A stretch of 64,000 nucleotides of DNA from assembly GCA_001770815.1 (NCBI GenBank), contig MESD01000021.1, positions 16,183-80,182 on the forward strand. The letters run 5' to 3'. The DNA is from Burkholderiales bacterium RIFCSPHIGHO2_12_FULL_69_20 (lineage in GTDB: Bacteria; Pseudomonadota; Gammaproteobacteria; Burkholderiales; Burkholderiaceae_C). A program made the translations under genes and the position numbers. Of this stretch, positions 42,831 to 51,461 are shown one piece after another. Every line of letters starts with the position of its first letter. Position 1 is the first letter of the stretch. Below the pieces are notes generated by a model. The model was given only the letters and a program-made list of their open reading frames with translations. It searched no databases and was not told the origin of the DNA.

Positions 42831-44135
42831 ATGACCGATGCCGCCAGAGTTGCCCCGCCCGCCATCCACGTCGCCGTCATCGGCGGCGGCCCCGCCGGGC
42901 TGATGGCCGCCGAGGTGCTGTTGCAGGGCGGGGCGCGGGTCGATCTGTACGACGGCATGCCCTCGGTGGGCCGCAAGTTTCTGCTGGCCGGCAAGGGCGG
43001 GCTCAACCTCACCCACAGCGAGGCGATCGAGCCCTTCGTCAGCCGTTATGCCGAGCGCGCGGCGCAGGTGGCGCCGTGGCTGCAGGCCTTCGATGCACCC
43101 GCGCTGCGCGACTGGGCAGCCGGGCTGGGCGTGGGCACCTTTGTCGGCAGCTCGGGCCGGGTGTTCCCTGCCGAGATGAAGGCCGCGCCGCTGCTGCGGG
43201 CCTGGCTGCACCGGCTGCGCAGCCAGGGCCTGCGGTTGCACATGCGCCACCGCTGGCTGGGCTGGCAGGCCGGTGATGCGCCCACCACGCTGCGCTTTGC
43301 CGCGCCCGCGGGTGATGTGCTGGTGCAGGCCGATGCGCTGGTGCTGGCGCTGGGTGGGGCCAGCTGGGCCCGGCTGGGCAGCGACGGCGCCTGGGCGCCC
43401 TGGCTGGCCGATCGCGGTGTGGGCGTGGCGCCGCTGCAGCCGTCGAACTGCGGCTTCGACGTCGGCTGGAGCCCCTACTTCGCCGAGCGCTTTGCCGGCG
43501 CGCCGATCAAGACGGTGCGCCTGCACGTCGACGACGGCCGGGGGCCGGCCTTCGACAAGCAGGGCGAGTTCGTCATCACCGCCACCGGCATCGAAGGCAG
43601 CCTGGTGTATGCCGCCTCGGCGCGGCTGCGCGAGGCCATCGCGCGCGATGGCAGCGCCACGCTGCAGCTCGACCTGCTGCCCGGGCGCAGCGTGGCGCAG
43701 CTGGCCAGCGCGCTGGCCAAGGGCCGCGGCGCACGATCCTTGCCCAACCACCTGAAGGAGCATGCCGGGCTCGACGGCGTGAAGGCCGCGCTGCTGCGCG
43801 AGCAGTTCAGCGCCAGCCAGCTGGCGGCAATGGTGGCCGGCCAGCCGCAGGTGCTGGCCGAGCGCCTGAAGGCCTGGCCGCTGCGGCTGATGGCCGCACG
43901 GCCGATCGACGAGGCCATCAGCAGCGCCGGCGGCGTGCGCTTCGAGGCGATGGACGAACATGGCATGCTGCGCGCGCTGCCGGGTGTGTTTTGCGCCGGC
44001 GAGATGATCGACTGGGAGGCACCCACCGGCGGCTACCTGCTCGGCGCCAGCTTCGCCAGCGGGCGCGCCGCCGCGGCGGGTGTGCTGGCCCGGCATTCAA
44101 ACCAGCCCGCACTGCCGCAGGAGAGCGCCGCATGA
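42831..44135 (+). CDS. HI0933/YhiN-like flavoprotein (TIGR03862-type)
   Basis: A 434-residue NAD(P)/FAD-dependent oxidoreductase. The dinucleotide fold has VAVIGGGPAGLMAAEVL at the N-terminus, followed by the GRKFLLAGKGGLNLTHSE block shared with HI0933-type flavoproteins, and the C-terminus has GVFCAGEMIDWEAPTGGYLLGASFASGR, which closes the FAD site. The function of this family is not established. Its stop overlaps the glutathione transferase start by 4 bases, so the two are coupled. The gene is preceded by a strong hairpin. Confidence 0.85.
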   Translation: MTDAARVAPPAIHVAVIGGGPAGLMAAEVLLQGGARVDLYDGMPSVGRKFLLAGKGGLNLTHSEAIEPFVSRYAERAAQVAPWLQAFDAPALRDWAAGLGVGTFVGSSGRVFPAEMKAAPLLRAWLHRLRSQGLRLHMRHRWLGWQAGDAPTTLRFAAPAGDVLVQADALVLALGGASWARLGSDGAWAPWLADRGVGVAPLQPSNCGFDVGWSPYFAERFAGAPIKTVRLHVDDGRGPAFDKQGEFVITATGIEGSLVYAASARLREAIARDGSATLQLDLLPGRSVAQLASALAKGRGARSLPNHLKEHAGLDGVKAALLREQFSASQLAAMVAGQPQVLAERLKAWPLRLMAARPIDEAISSAGGVRFEAMDEHGMLRALPGVFCAGEMIDWEAPTGGYLLGASFASGRAAAAGVLARHSNQPALPQESAA

Positions 44136-44800
44136 TCGTCGTCCACCACCTCGAAAATTCGCGCTCGCAGCGGGTGCTGTGGCTGCTGGAAGAGCTGGGC
44201 CTGCCCTACGACATCAAGCACTACCAGCGTGATGCCAAGACCATGCTGGCCCCGCCCGAGCTGAGCCAGGTGCACCCGCTGGGCAAGAGCCCGGTGATCA
44301 CCGATGGCGACAGCGTGGTGGCCGAGACCGGCGCCATCGTCGAGTACCTGCTCGACCAGTACGGCGAGGGCCGCCTGCGCCCCGAGCCCGGCACGCCCGA
44401 GCACCTGCGCTACCGCTACTGGCTGCACTTCGCCGAAGGCTCGGCGATGCCGCCGCTGCTGATGAAGCTGGTGTTCGACAGCATCAACACCGCGCCGATG
44501 CCGTTCTTCATCAAGCCGGTGGCGCGTGCCATCGGCAAGAAGGTGACGGACCTGCTGGTGTGGCCCAACCTGACGCGGCAGTTCGATTTCATGGAGGCCG
44601 AACTGGGCCGCAGCACCTGGTTTGCCGGCAGCCGCATCAGCGGTGCCGACATCATGATGAGCTTTCCGCTCGAGGCCGCCGCGCAGCGGGCCGGCCTCGA
44701 TGCCAGCCGGCCGAAGCTGATGGCGTTTCTCGAGCGCATCCACAAGCGCTCGGCGTACCAGCGGGCGCTCGAACGCGGCGGGCCTTACGATTTCGCCTGA
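44132..44800 (+). CDS. Glutathione S-transferase
   Basis: A 222-residue GST. The thioredoxin-like domain has HHLENSRSQRVLWLLEELGLPY with the Ser/Arg of the catalytic loop, the cis-Pro segment HPLGKSPVITDGD and the ETGAIVEYLL glutathione-binding motif. The all-helical C-terminal domain follows, with TWFAGSRISGADIMMSFPLEA. Expected to conjugate or reduce electrophiles with glutathione in the cytoplasm. The start overlaps the flavoprotein stop (ATGA). Its stop is followed at once by a 17-base match to the end of the palindromic element at 28151. Confidence 0.9.
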   Translation: MIVVHHLENSRSQRVLWLLEELGLPYDIKHYQRDAKTMLAPPELSQVHPLGKSPVITDGDSVVAETGAIVEYLLDQYGEGRLRPEPGTPEHLRYRYWLHFAEGSAMPPLLMKLVFDSINTAPMPFFIKPVARAIGKKVTDLLVWPNLTRQFDFMEAELGRSTWFAGSRISGADIMMSFPLEAAAQRAGLDASRPKLMAFLERIHKRSAYQRALERGGPYDFA

Positions 44801-44844
44801 CAAGGTGTGAACGACCCCAGCCTGCGCCACCGGCGCCTCTCGCC

Positions 44845-45909
44845 ATGAGCCCACCCCGTTCCGAACTGGCCCGCACCACCCTGGGGGTGCTGTTCATCGC
44901 CGGCCTGATCCTGGCCGCGCTGTGGGTGCTGCGGCCGTTCATCGGCCCGACTATCTGGGCGTCCACCATCGTGGTGGCCTCCTGGCCGCTGATGCGCCGG
45001 CTGCAGGCGCGGCTGGGCGGGCGGCGCTGGGCGGCGGTGTTGCTGATGACGCTGGCGCTGCTGGCGCTGTTCATCCTGCCGGTGACGATGGGCGTGATCA
45101 CCGTGGTGCAGCATGTCGACGAGATCACCGACCTTGCCAGGCGGGTGTCCGATCTGCGCATGAGCACACCGCCCGACTGGCTGCTGTCGCTGCCGCTGAT
45201 CGGCCCCAAGCTCGGCCAGCTGTGGTCGCAGGCGGTGGCCGCCGGGGCCGACGGGGTGATCGACAAACTGCGGCCCTACGCAGGCCAGGTGACGCGCTGG
45301 TTCGTCAGCCAGGTGGGCACGGTGGGTTTTTTGCTGGTGCAGAGCCTGCTGGTGCTGCTGCTGGCGGCGCTGATGTACGCCGATGGTGAATCGGCCGCGT
45401 CGGCCTTGCGGCAGGTGGGCCGGCGGCTGGCCGGCGAGCAGGGTGAGGCGGTGGTGTCGCTGGCCGGCCAGGCCATCCGCGGCGTGGCGCTGGGCGTGGG
45501 CGTCACGGCCATGGTGCAGTCGGGGCTGGGCGGCCTGGGGCTGGCCATCGCCGGGGTGCCTTATGCCGCCCTGCTGACGGTGCTGATGTTCATGCTGTGC
45601 CTGGCGCAGCTGGGGCCGATGCCGGTGCTGGTGCCGGTGGTGATCTGGACCTACTGGAGCGGCGACAACGGCTGGGCCACCTTCCTGCTGGTGATCACCG
45701 TGGTGGCGGGCACCATCGACAACGTGGTGCGCCCGGTGTTGATCCGCATGGGCGCCGACCTGCCGCTGCTGCTGATCTTCTCCGGCGTGGTGGGTGGCCT
45801 GCTGGCCTTCGGGCTGGTCGGCATCTTCATCGGCCCGGTGGTGCTGGCGGTGGCCTACCGGTTGCTGCAGGCCTGGGTGGCCGAGCAAGACCCGCCCGCG
45901 CCCGGCTGA
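44845..45909 (+). CDS. AI-2E family transporter
   Basis: A 354-residue membrane protein with seven or eight hydrophobic segments: pairs near 12-60 and 62-88, then a soluble stretch (about 90-170, VQHVDEITDLARRVSDL), and a C-terminal cluster with GLGGLGLAIAGVPYAALLTVLMFML, NVVRPVLIRMGADLPLLLIFSGVVGGLLAFGLVGIFIGPVV. The last block is the family signature. Members export small molecules; the autoinducer-2 role is shown for few. The start is the ATG at 44845. It is convergent with ureD, the stops 18 bases apart. Confidence 0.88.
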   Translation: MSPPRSELARTTLGVLFIAGLILAALWVLRPFIGPTIWASTIVVASWPLMRRLQARLGGRRWAAVLLMTLALLALFILPVTMGVITVVQHVDEITDLARRVSDLRMSTPPDWLLSLPLIGPKLGQLWSQAVAAGADGVIDKLRPYAGQVTRWFVSQVGTVGFLLVQSLLVLLLAALMYADGESAASALRQVGRRLAGEQGEAVVSLAGQAIRGVALGVGVTAMVQSGLGGLGLAIAGVPYAALLTVLMFMLCLAQLGPMPVLVPVVIWTYWSGDNGWATFLLVITVVAGTIDNVVRPVLIRMGADLPLLLIFSGVVGGLLAFGLVGIFIGPVVLAVAYRLLQAWVAEQDPPAPG

Positions 45910-45927
45910 CCGCGCCTGGCCGGTGGA

Positions 45928-46758
45928 TCAGGTGCGCCACACCCGCGGCGCGCAGGGCTTGAGCCCCCAGTGCTGCTGGCGCCAGGCGGCCCACACGGCT
46001 TGAAGCAAGGCCATCACCGGCTCGACGCGGTGGCCCAGCGCGCGCAGCACCAGCAGCGACGGGTGCGGTGCGCTGACACCGGCGGTCAGCGGCAGTGCGC
46101 TGTCGGCCACCAAAACGCGGGCGCTGTCGATCAGCTGCTCACCACGCTCGCGGCCCAGCGCCGCGCCATCGGCCAGCCACAGCGTGGCCATCACCGAGTG
46201 GCCGGCCAGGCCCAGCGGGCTGTCCATCAGCAGGCGGTCGGCGCCGTCCAGCGTGCCGCGCTCCAGCCAGATGCCGGGCAACTGCAGCTGCTGCGCGAAG
46301 CGGCCTTCGTCGAACGGCTCGCCGGCGGCCGGCAGGCCCAGCGCCAGCACGTCCCAGCCGATCATCTGCGCCTGCGGCGCCAGCGTGAAGCGCAGCCGGT
46401 TGCGCACCTGGCAGCGGCGGTAGGCGATGGTCTCCATCGGCAGCCATTCCAGCCGGGCGCCGTCGGCCAGATCGGCCTGCACCTGCTGCTCGGCCAGCGG
46501 GCCGGCGCTGCGGTAGAAGCGGGTGGCGCCGGGCGTGGTGATCAGCGCATGGCTGCCGGCGGCCAGCGTGGCGGCTAGCGCCAGCACATCGCCACCGACG
46601 ATGCCGCCGGGCGGGTGCACCAGCACCTGGTGGCAGACGGTCTCGCCTTCGGGGTAGAGGCGCTGCAGGACGCGCAGCGGGCCGTGGTGGCGGTCCAGCG
46701 CGATGGTGCGCCCGGCCTCGCGGCGGTAGTCGAGTTGCAGGTGGCCGTGCCAGCCCAT
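45928..46758 (-). CDS. ureD: Urease accessory protein UreD, without adjacent urease genes
   Basis: A 276-residue UreD: early block TIALDRHHGPLRVLQRLYPEG, the family motif HPPGGIVGGDVLAL and the GATRFYRS segment followed by LEWLPMETIAYRRC. UreD is the scaffold that, with UreF and UreG, delivers nickel to urease. In most relatives ureD leads the urease operon; here the next gene in its direction is the convergent AI-2E transporter and no ureABC, E, F or G is present anywhere in the window. It is 31 bases after the membrane-protein gene upstream, so it may be the last member of that operon. Confidence 0.9.
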   Translation of the reverse strand: MGWHGHLQLDYRREAGRTIALDRHHGPLRVLQRLYPEGETVCHQVLVHPPGGIVGGDVLALAATLAAGSHALITTPGATRFYRSAGPLAEQQVQADLADGARLEWLPMETIAYRRCQVRNRLRFTLAPQAQMIGWDVLALGLPAAGEPFDEGRFAQQLQLPGIWLERGTLDGADRLLMDSPLGLAGHSVMATLWLADGAALGRERGEQLIDSARVLVADSALPLTAGVSAPHPSLLVLRALGHRVEPVMALLQAVWAAWRQQHWGLKPCAPRVWRT

Positions 46759-46789
46759 GGGTGATCCGTCGATTCCGCCGTGTGCCCGG

Positions 46790-47941
46790 TCAGCGGGCGC
46801 CCGGCGGGCGCTGGCGCAGGGCCAGCGCCCGAGACGACCACCGTGCCAGCCACCGCTCCAGCAGCAAGGCCAGCGCGGCGCCCGCCGCCGCCAGTGCCGC
46901 CCCGGCGGCCAGCGGCACCAGCTGGCGGGGCAGGCCAGCCGCGGCCGGCGGCGCTGGCGCGGGCAGGATCAGCAACTGGCCCAGGCGGTCGCTGCCCAGC
47001 ACCAGCGCCACCACCTGCGCCGAGGATTGCACCGCCGGCGGCACCGCATCGCCGATGCGCAGCGGGTCGGTGCCGCCCGACAGGGCCACCACCCGCTGGC
47101 GCTGGTTGATCACGGCCGCGCCGTCGAAGTAGCCCAGCGCCGCAAAGCCGCCCAGCGCGGTCTGCACATCGCCGTAGTCGCCGGTGGCCAGTGCGGTGGC
47201 CATGCCGCGCGCCAGGGTCTTGTCGGCCAGCGCACGCGCCTGCGTGAGCTGCGTCTCGCGCTCGGCCAGCTGGCGCCGCAGCTCGGGCACGGTGGTCAGC
47301 ACCAGCCCGCCGGCCAACAGCGCGCCGATCAGCGCCAGCCCCAGGCCGAACCAGACCAGCCAGGCGGTGGAGGCGGGCCGGTCGGTGCCCGGTGCGGCCT
47401 CGGCCAGGCTGTCGGCGCGCACCGCAGCGGCCGAGGCCACGCCGCCCTGCGCCGGCATGGCCACGCCGCAGATCAGCCGCAGCAGTGTCTTGTCGGCATC
47501 GCCGACCACATCGCGGCGCGCGTGGAACTGCACCTCCGACAGCACCACCCGCAGATCGTCCAGGCGCCAGGCCAGGCCCCAGCGGCGGGGGCTGAGCCGG
47601 TGCACCAGCGTCTCGTCCTCGGCCGACTCGGCCAGCAGGTTGATGGCCGCGGTGGCCGCCGGAAACGAGCTGTCCAGCGGCCGATCGACCGGGCTGTCGG
47701 CCACCTCGCCGTGCTCGGAGATGGTCCACGCGGCCTGGAAGGCCAGCGAGTCGATGTTGACGATCGAGGCCCGGAAGGCGATGACGCCCAGTTGCTCGAA
47801 GCTGCGGGCGATGTCCTGCGGCAAGGTCGACGGCAGGGGCAGGTCGGCCTGCAGGGCTGTCTCGCCGAACATCGTGCTCGGCAGCGGGTGCAACTCGGGC
47901 GATCGAGCGCCCAGCGTGGAGCGCCACAGCAGCTTGCTCAT
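46790..47941 (-). CDS. Membrane protein with a putative periplasmic sensor domain, unknown function
   Basis: A 383-residue protein I do not recognise. About 190 N-terminal residues look soluble. A first membrane helix (193-217, WLVWFGLGLALIGALLAGGLVLTTV) precedes a predicted periplasmic region of about 120 residues with a small-sensor look (ALGGFAALGYFDGAAVINQRQRVVALSGG). A second helix (342-361) leads to a short basic tail. There is no kinase, GGDEF or chemotaxis domain, so any signal would have to pass to the N-terminal domain. It begins 10 bases after the stop of the LysM-PhnD-like gene; the two form an operon, with ureD 31 bases downstream. Confidence 0.6.
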   Translation of the reverse strand: MSKLLWRSTLGARSPELHPLPSTMFGETALQADLPLPSTLPQDIARSFEQLGVIAFRASIVNIDSLAFQAAWTISEHGEVADSPVDRPLDSSFPAATAAINLLAESAEDETLVHRLSPRRWGLAWRLDDLRVVLSEVQFHARRDVVGDADKTLLRLICGVAMPAQGGVASAAAVRADSLAEAAPGTDRPASTAWLVWFGLGLALIGALLAGGLVLTTVPELRRQLAERETQLTQARALADKTLARGMATALATGDYGDVQTALGGFAALGYFDGAAVINQRQRVVALSGGTDPLRIGDAVPPAVQSSAQVVALVLGSDRLGQLLILPAPAPPAAAGLPRQLVPLAAGAALAAAGAALALLLERWLARWSSRALALRQRPPGAR

Positions 47942-47951
47942 CGTGCGCGCC

Positions 47952-49160
47952 TTACTGGCCGTAGCCCATCGCGCGGCGGGTGGGTGCGACGAACGGGTCG
48001 AGCTCGCGCAGCACCGCCGCGTCGACATCGACCATGCCGGTGACACCGGTGGCCCGCACGAAGGCGGCGCCTTCCTCCGGGTCGACCATGAAGGCCTTGA
48101 GCTGCGTTTTCATCCGCCCGATGCGGGCGGCGCCCAGCCGGGGATGGGCCATCACGATGAAGTTGGGGATGCGGGCGAAGGATTCGACGATCTTCAAACG
48201 CGACGATTCATCCTGCGGCAGCGCCCGGAACTCGCCGTTGCTCATCACCGCCGCGGCCACCTCGCCGGTCAGCAGCAGGCGGCCCACGCCCATGTCGGTG
48301 CGTGCGCTGCGCACCGCGACATCCTGGCCCGGCACCAGGCCCTGCCGGCCCAGCCACTGCTGGCCGTACAGGGCCACCAGCGAGCTGGGGTTGGCAAAGC
48401 CCACCGCCTTGCCGCGCACCTCGGCCGGCGCGCGGATGCCGTCGTTCAGGGTCGACAGGAACAGCGCCGTGATGCGCGGCTCGTACATGACCAGCGGCAC
48501 CAGCGCGCGGTCGGCCTGTGCCACGCGGGCAAAGTGCGGCGCGGCCACCGCCAGGTCGTAGTCACCGCGCATCATGCTGTCGAAGAACACCTTGAAGCTG
48601 GCCGGCACGACGATGCGCACCGGCTGCGCGGCCCGGCGCTCGAACCAGCTGCGCAGGTTCTCGTATTGGGCCAGCAGCACCGCCGCGCCGATGTTGGGCA
48701 GCACGCCGATCACCAGCGGTTCGTCGCTGCGCGGGGCGGCGACCGCAGCCGGTGCCACCAGCGGCGCAGCCACGGCTGCCGCCGGCGGCAGCGGGCGCGA
48801 TCCCACCAGCCGCAGGTAGCGGCGGCCCGCGGGCGCGGTCACCAGCTCGAACTGCATGCCGATCTGCACGATCGACGGATCGGGCAGGCCGCTGAGCTGG
48901 GGATGCCAGACCCGCCGCCAGCGCCAGGTCTGGCCGGTGAAGCGGGCGGCAATCGACGAGAAGCTGTCGCCGGGCCGCACCTCGACGACGTCGGACGTCT
49001 GCGCGTGGGCTGCGCCGGAGGTCAACAGGCCGGCAACGATCAGGGGCACGGCCAGCGACGTGGCCAGCGACGCGGCCAAGCGCTGCATCCGCCGCCAGGC
49101 GGCTGCGATGGATGGGCCCGCGCGCTGCGGGGCCGGCTGGGCTGGCGCCTGGTACTGCAT
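47952..49160 (-). CDS. Exported LysM plus PhnD-like solute-binding protein
   Basis: A 402-residue exported protein. A signal peptide (about 25-54, LAASLATSLAVPLIVAGLL to AHA) follows a short N-terminal leader. Residues about 58-105 look like a LysM-type peptidoglycan-binding unit (VRPGDSFSSIAARFTG). The rest (about 148-402) is a PhnD/SsuA-like periplasmic-binding domain, with PLVIGVLPNIGAAVLLAQYENLRSWFE and FFDSMMRGDYDLAVAAPHFARVAQ. No ABC permease or ATPase is adjacent. A ligand sensor held at the cell wall, working with the next membrane protein, is my inference. The ATG at 49160 (GAGGA upstream) was chosen; starts at 49178 and 49088 are possible. Confidence 0.75.
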   Translation of the reverse strand: MQYQAPAQPAPQRAGPSIAAAWRRMQRLAASLATSLAVPLIVAGLLTSGAAHAQTSDVVEVRPGDSFSSIAARFTGQTWRWRRVWHPQLSGLPDPSIVQIGMQFELVTAPAGRRYLRLVGSRPLPPAAAVAAPLVAPAAVAAPRSDEPLVIGVLPNIGAAVLLAQYENLRSWFERRAAQPVRIVVPASFKVFFDSMMRGDYDLAVAAPHFARVAQADRALVPLVMYEPRITALFLSTLNDGIRAPAEVRGKAVGFANPSSLVALYGQQWLGRQGLVPGQDVAVRSARTDMGVGRLLLTGEVAAAVMSNGEFRALPQDESSRLKIVESFARIPNFIVMAHPRLGAARIGRMKTQLKAFMVDPEEGAAFVRATGVTGMVDVDAAVLRELDPFVAPTRRAMGYGQ

Positions 49161-49341
49161 TCCAAGGGTCCTCGGCATCGTCTGGTGGGCGCGGCCGCGG
49201 GTGACCCGCGGGCGCCAGGACCGGCGACTATAGGGGCCGGTCCACCCGCGCCCGGGGCCACCCGGGTCGTCGGCACGACTTTGCCGACATTTGCGCCAAC
49301 CCACCCCTTCACTTGAGGGGGAGCAGGCGATGCCGGCGAGG

Positions 49342-50763
49342 TCAGTCGATGACCTCGGGCCAGTCGGTGTGGAACCACTGGCCGGCCGGCCGGTCGATGC
49401 GCTCGTAGGTGTGCGCGCCGAAGAAGTCGCGCTGCGCCTGCAGCAGGTTGGCCGACAGCCGCTCGGTGCGTAGGCTGTCGTAATAGGCCAGCGACGCGCT
49501 GAACGCCGGCACCGGGATGCCCGCGCCCACCGCCTGCGCCACCACCTGCCGCCAGGCCATCTGACCGCGGTTGAGCACCTGCTGGAAGAACGGCGCCAGC
49601 ATCAGGTTGCCCAGCGTGGGGTCGGCTTGACAAGCCTCGGTGATGCGGTTGAGGAAGCGGGCGCGGATGATGCAGCCGCCGCGCCAGATGCTGGCGATGC
49701 TGCCCAGGTCCAGCGCCCACTGCTTCTTGTCGCTCATCGTGCGCATCAGGTCCAGGCCCTGGGCGTAGCTGACGATCTTGCTGGCGTACAGCGCGTCGTG
49801 CACCTGGGCCACCAGCGTGGCCCGGTCCACCGCCAGCCGCGCCGGCGGGCCTTGCAGCTGGCGGCTGGCCAACACCCGCTGCGCCTTCTGCGACGACAGC
49901 ACCCGCGCCTCGACCGCGGCGTTGATGGTGCTGATGACCACCGCGTTCTCGGCGGCGTTCAGCTGCGTCCACTGGCCGGTGCCCTTCTGGCCGGCCTTGT
50001 CGAGGATCAGGTCGACCACCGGCTGGCCGGTTTCGGCATCACGCTGGGCCAGCGCCTTGGCGGTGATCTGGATCAGGTAGCTTTGCAGCTCGCCCTCGTT
50101 CCACTGCTCGAACACGGCCGCCATGTCGTCGGTGTCCATGCCGGCGGCCTGTAGCAGGCTGTAGGCCTCGCAGATCAGCTGCATGTCGCCGTACTCGATG
50201 CCGTTGTGGATCATCTTCACGTAATGGCCGGCGCCGCCCGGGCCGATGTGCATCACGCAGGGCTGGCCGTCCACCCGGGCGGCGATGGCCTCGAAGATCG
50301 GCTGCATCACGCCCCAGGTGCTGGCCGGCCCGCCGGGCATGATGGCCGGGCCCTTGCGCGCGCCTTCTTCGCCGCCCGACACGCCCGCGCCGACGAAGCG
50401 CAGCCCCAGCGGTGTGAGCCAGGCGTCGCGCCGCTCGGTGTCGGTGTAGAGACTGTTGCCGCCGTCGATGATGATGTCGTCGGCCTCCAGCAGCGGGATC
50501 AGCTGCTCGATCACCGCATCCACCGCGGCGCCGGCCTTGACCATGATCATCAGCTTGCGCGGCCGCGCCAGGCTGGCGACAAAATCGGGCAGCGCATGGC
50601 AGCCGGTCAGCCGCTTGCCGGGATGGCGGGCCACGAACTCGTCGGTGGTGGCGCTGGTGCGGTTGTAGACACTGACGGCAAAGCCGCGGCTCTCGATGTT
50701 GAGCACCAGGTTCTGGCCCATCACGGCCAGGCCGATCAAGCCGATATCACTGCCCTGGCTCAT
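49342..50763 (-). CDS. gnd: 6-phosphogluconate dehydrogenase (decarboxylating)
   Basis: A 473-residue enzyme, normal for the long dimeric form. It begins GLIGLAVMGQNLVLNIESRGF, has the substrate block FVGAGVSGGEEGARKGPAIMPGG and the catalytic segment VKMIHNGIEYGDMQLICEAY, and the C-terminal tail with KIVSYAQGLDLM and a final AHTYERIDRPAGQWFHTDW. It oxidises 6-phosphogluconate to ribulose 5-phosphate, CO2 and NADPH. Its start overlaps the stop of the upstream DsbA-like gene by 4 bases, so redox-protein and NADPH production are co-translated. Confidence 0.96.
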   Translation of the reverse strand: MSQGSDIGLIGLAVMGQNLVLNIESRGFAVSVYNRTSATTDEFVARHPGKRLTGCHALPDFVASLARPRKLMIMVKAGAAVDAVIEQLIPLLEADDIIIDGGNSLYTDTERRDAWLTPLGLRFVGAGVSGGEEGARKGPAIMPGGPASTWGVMQPIFEAIAARVDGQPCVMHIGPGGAGHYVKMIHNGIEYGDMQLICEAYSLLQAAGMDTDDMAAVFEQWNEGELQSYLIQITAKALAQRDAETGQPVVDLILDKAGQKGTGQWTQLNAAENAVVISTINAAVEARVLSSQKAQRVLASRQLQGPPARLAVDRATLVAQVHDALYASKIVSYAQGLDLMRTMSDKKQWALDLGSIASIWRGGCIIRARFLNRITEACQADPTLGNLMLAPFFQQVLNRGQMAWRQVVAQAVGAGIPVPAFSASLAYYDSLRTERLSANLLQAQRDFFGAHTYERIDRPAGQWFHTDWPEVID

Positions 50764-51410
50764 GCGGCGGCCTGTTCCAGGGCGATCTGCCGCAGCGCGC
50801 GTTCGAACACCTCCACCGGCTGGCCGCCGCTGATCAGGTGGCGATCGTTGATGATGATGGCCGGAACAGAGCTGATGCCCTGCTGCTGGTAGAAGCCTTC
50901 GGCCTCGCGCACCTCGGCGGCGTGCGCGTCGCTGGCCAACACCGCGCGCGCGGCGTCGGCATCCAGCCCGGCGGCGGTGGCCGCGGCCACCAGCACCTCG
51001 GCGTCACCCGGGCTGAGCCCGTCGGTGAAGTAGGCCTTGAACAGCGCGTGCTTGAGCGCACGCTGCGCCGCCTCGCTCTGCAAGCCGGCCCAGTGCAGCA
51101 GGCGGTGGGCGTCGAAGGTGTTGTAGACGCGGCTGCGCTTGCCCACGCCGAACTCGAAGCCCACCGACGCACCGCGCTGGCGGATGGCCTCGGCATTGGC
51201 GGCGATCTGCTGCGCATCGATGCCGTACTTGGCTGACAGGTGCTCGACGATGTCCTGCCCCTCGGCAGGCATCTGCGGGTTCAGCTCGAAGGGCTGGAAG
51301 TGCAGCGTGGCCTGGATGTCGGGTGCCACGCGGGCCAGCGCCTGCTCCAGCGCATTCAGGCCGACGGCGCACCAGGGGCAGGACACGTCGGACACAAAAT
51401 CGATCTTCAT
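50760..51410 (-). CDS. DsbA-family oxidoreductase (FrnE-like)
   Basis: A 216-residue thioredoxin-fold protein with CPWC at residues 11-14, the FrnE-type FQPFELNPQMPAEGQDI block, and a conserved cis-Pro segment GISSVPAIIINDRHLISGGQP. There is no signal peptide, so it acts in the cytoplasm; FrnE-like proteins are cytoplasmic disulfide oxidoreductases or isomerases, some linked to oxidative-stress resistance. The start at 51410 has AGGAGA upstream. The frame is open for another 1.7 kb upstream, but the extension is antisense to the glycerate kinase and not protein-like. It overlaps gnd by 4 bases. Confidence 0.88.
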   Translation of the reverse strand: MKIDFVSDVSCPWCAVGLNALEQALARVAPDIQATLHFQPFELNPQMPAEGQDIVEHLSAKYGIDAQQIAANAEAIRQRGASVGFEFGVGKRSRVYNTFDAHRLLHWAGLQSEAAQRALKHALFKAYFTDGLSPGDAEVLVAAATAAGLDADAARAVLASDAHAAEVREAEGFYQQQGISSVPAIIINDRHLISGGQPVEVFERALRQIALEQAAA

Positions 51411-51461
51411 CGGGCAGGTCTCCTCAATCGGGGTGTTGGACGGGCGTTCAATAATCATCAC

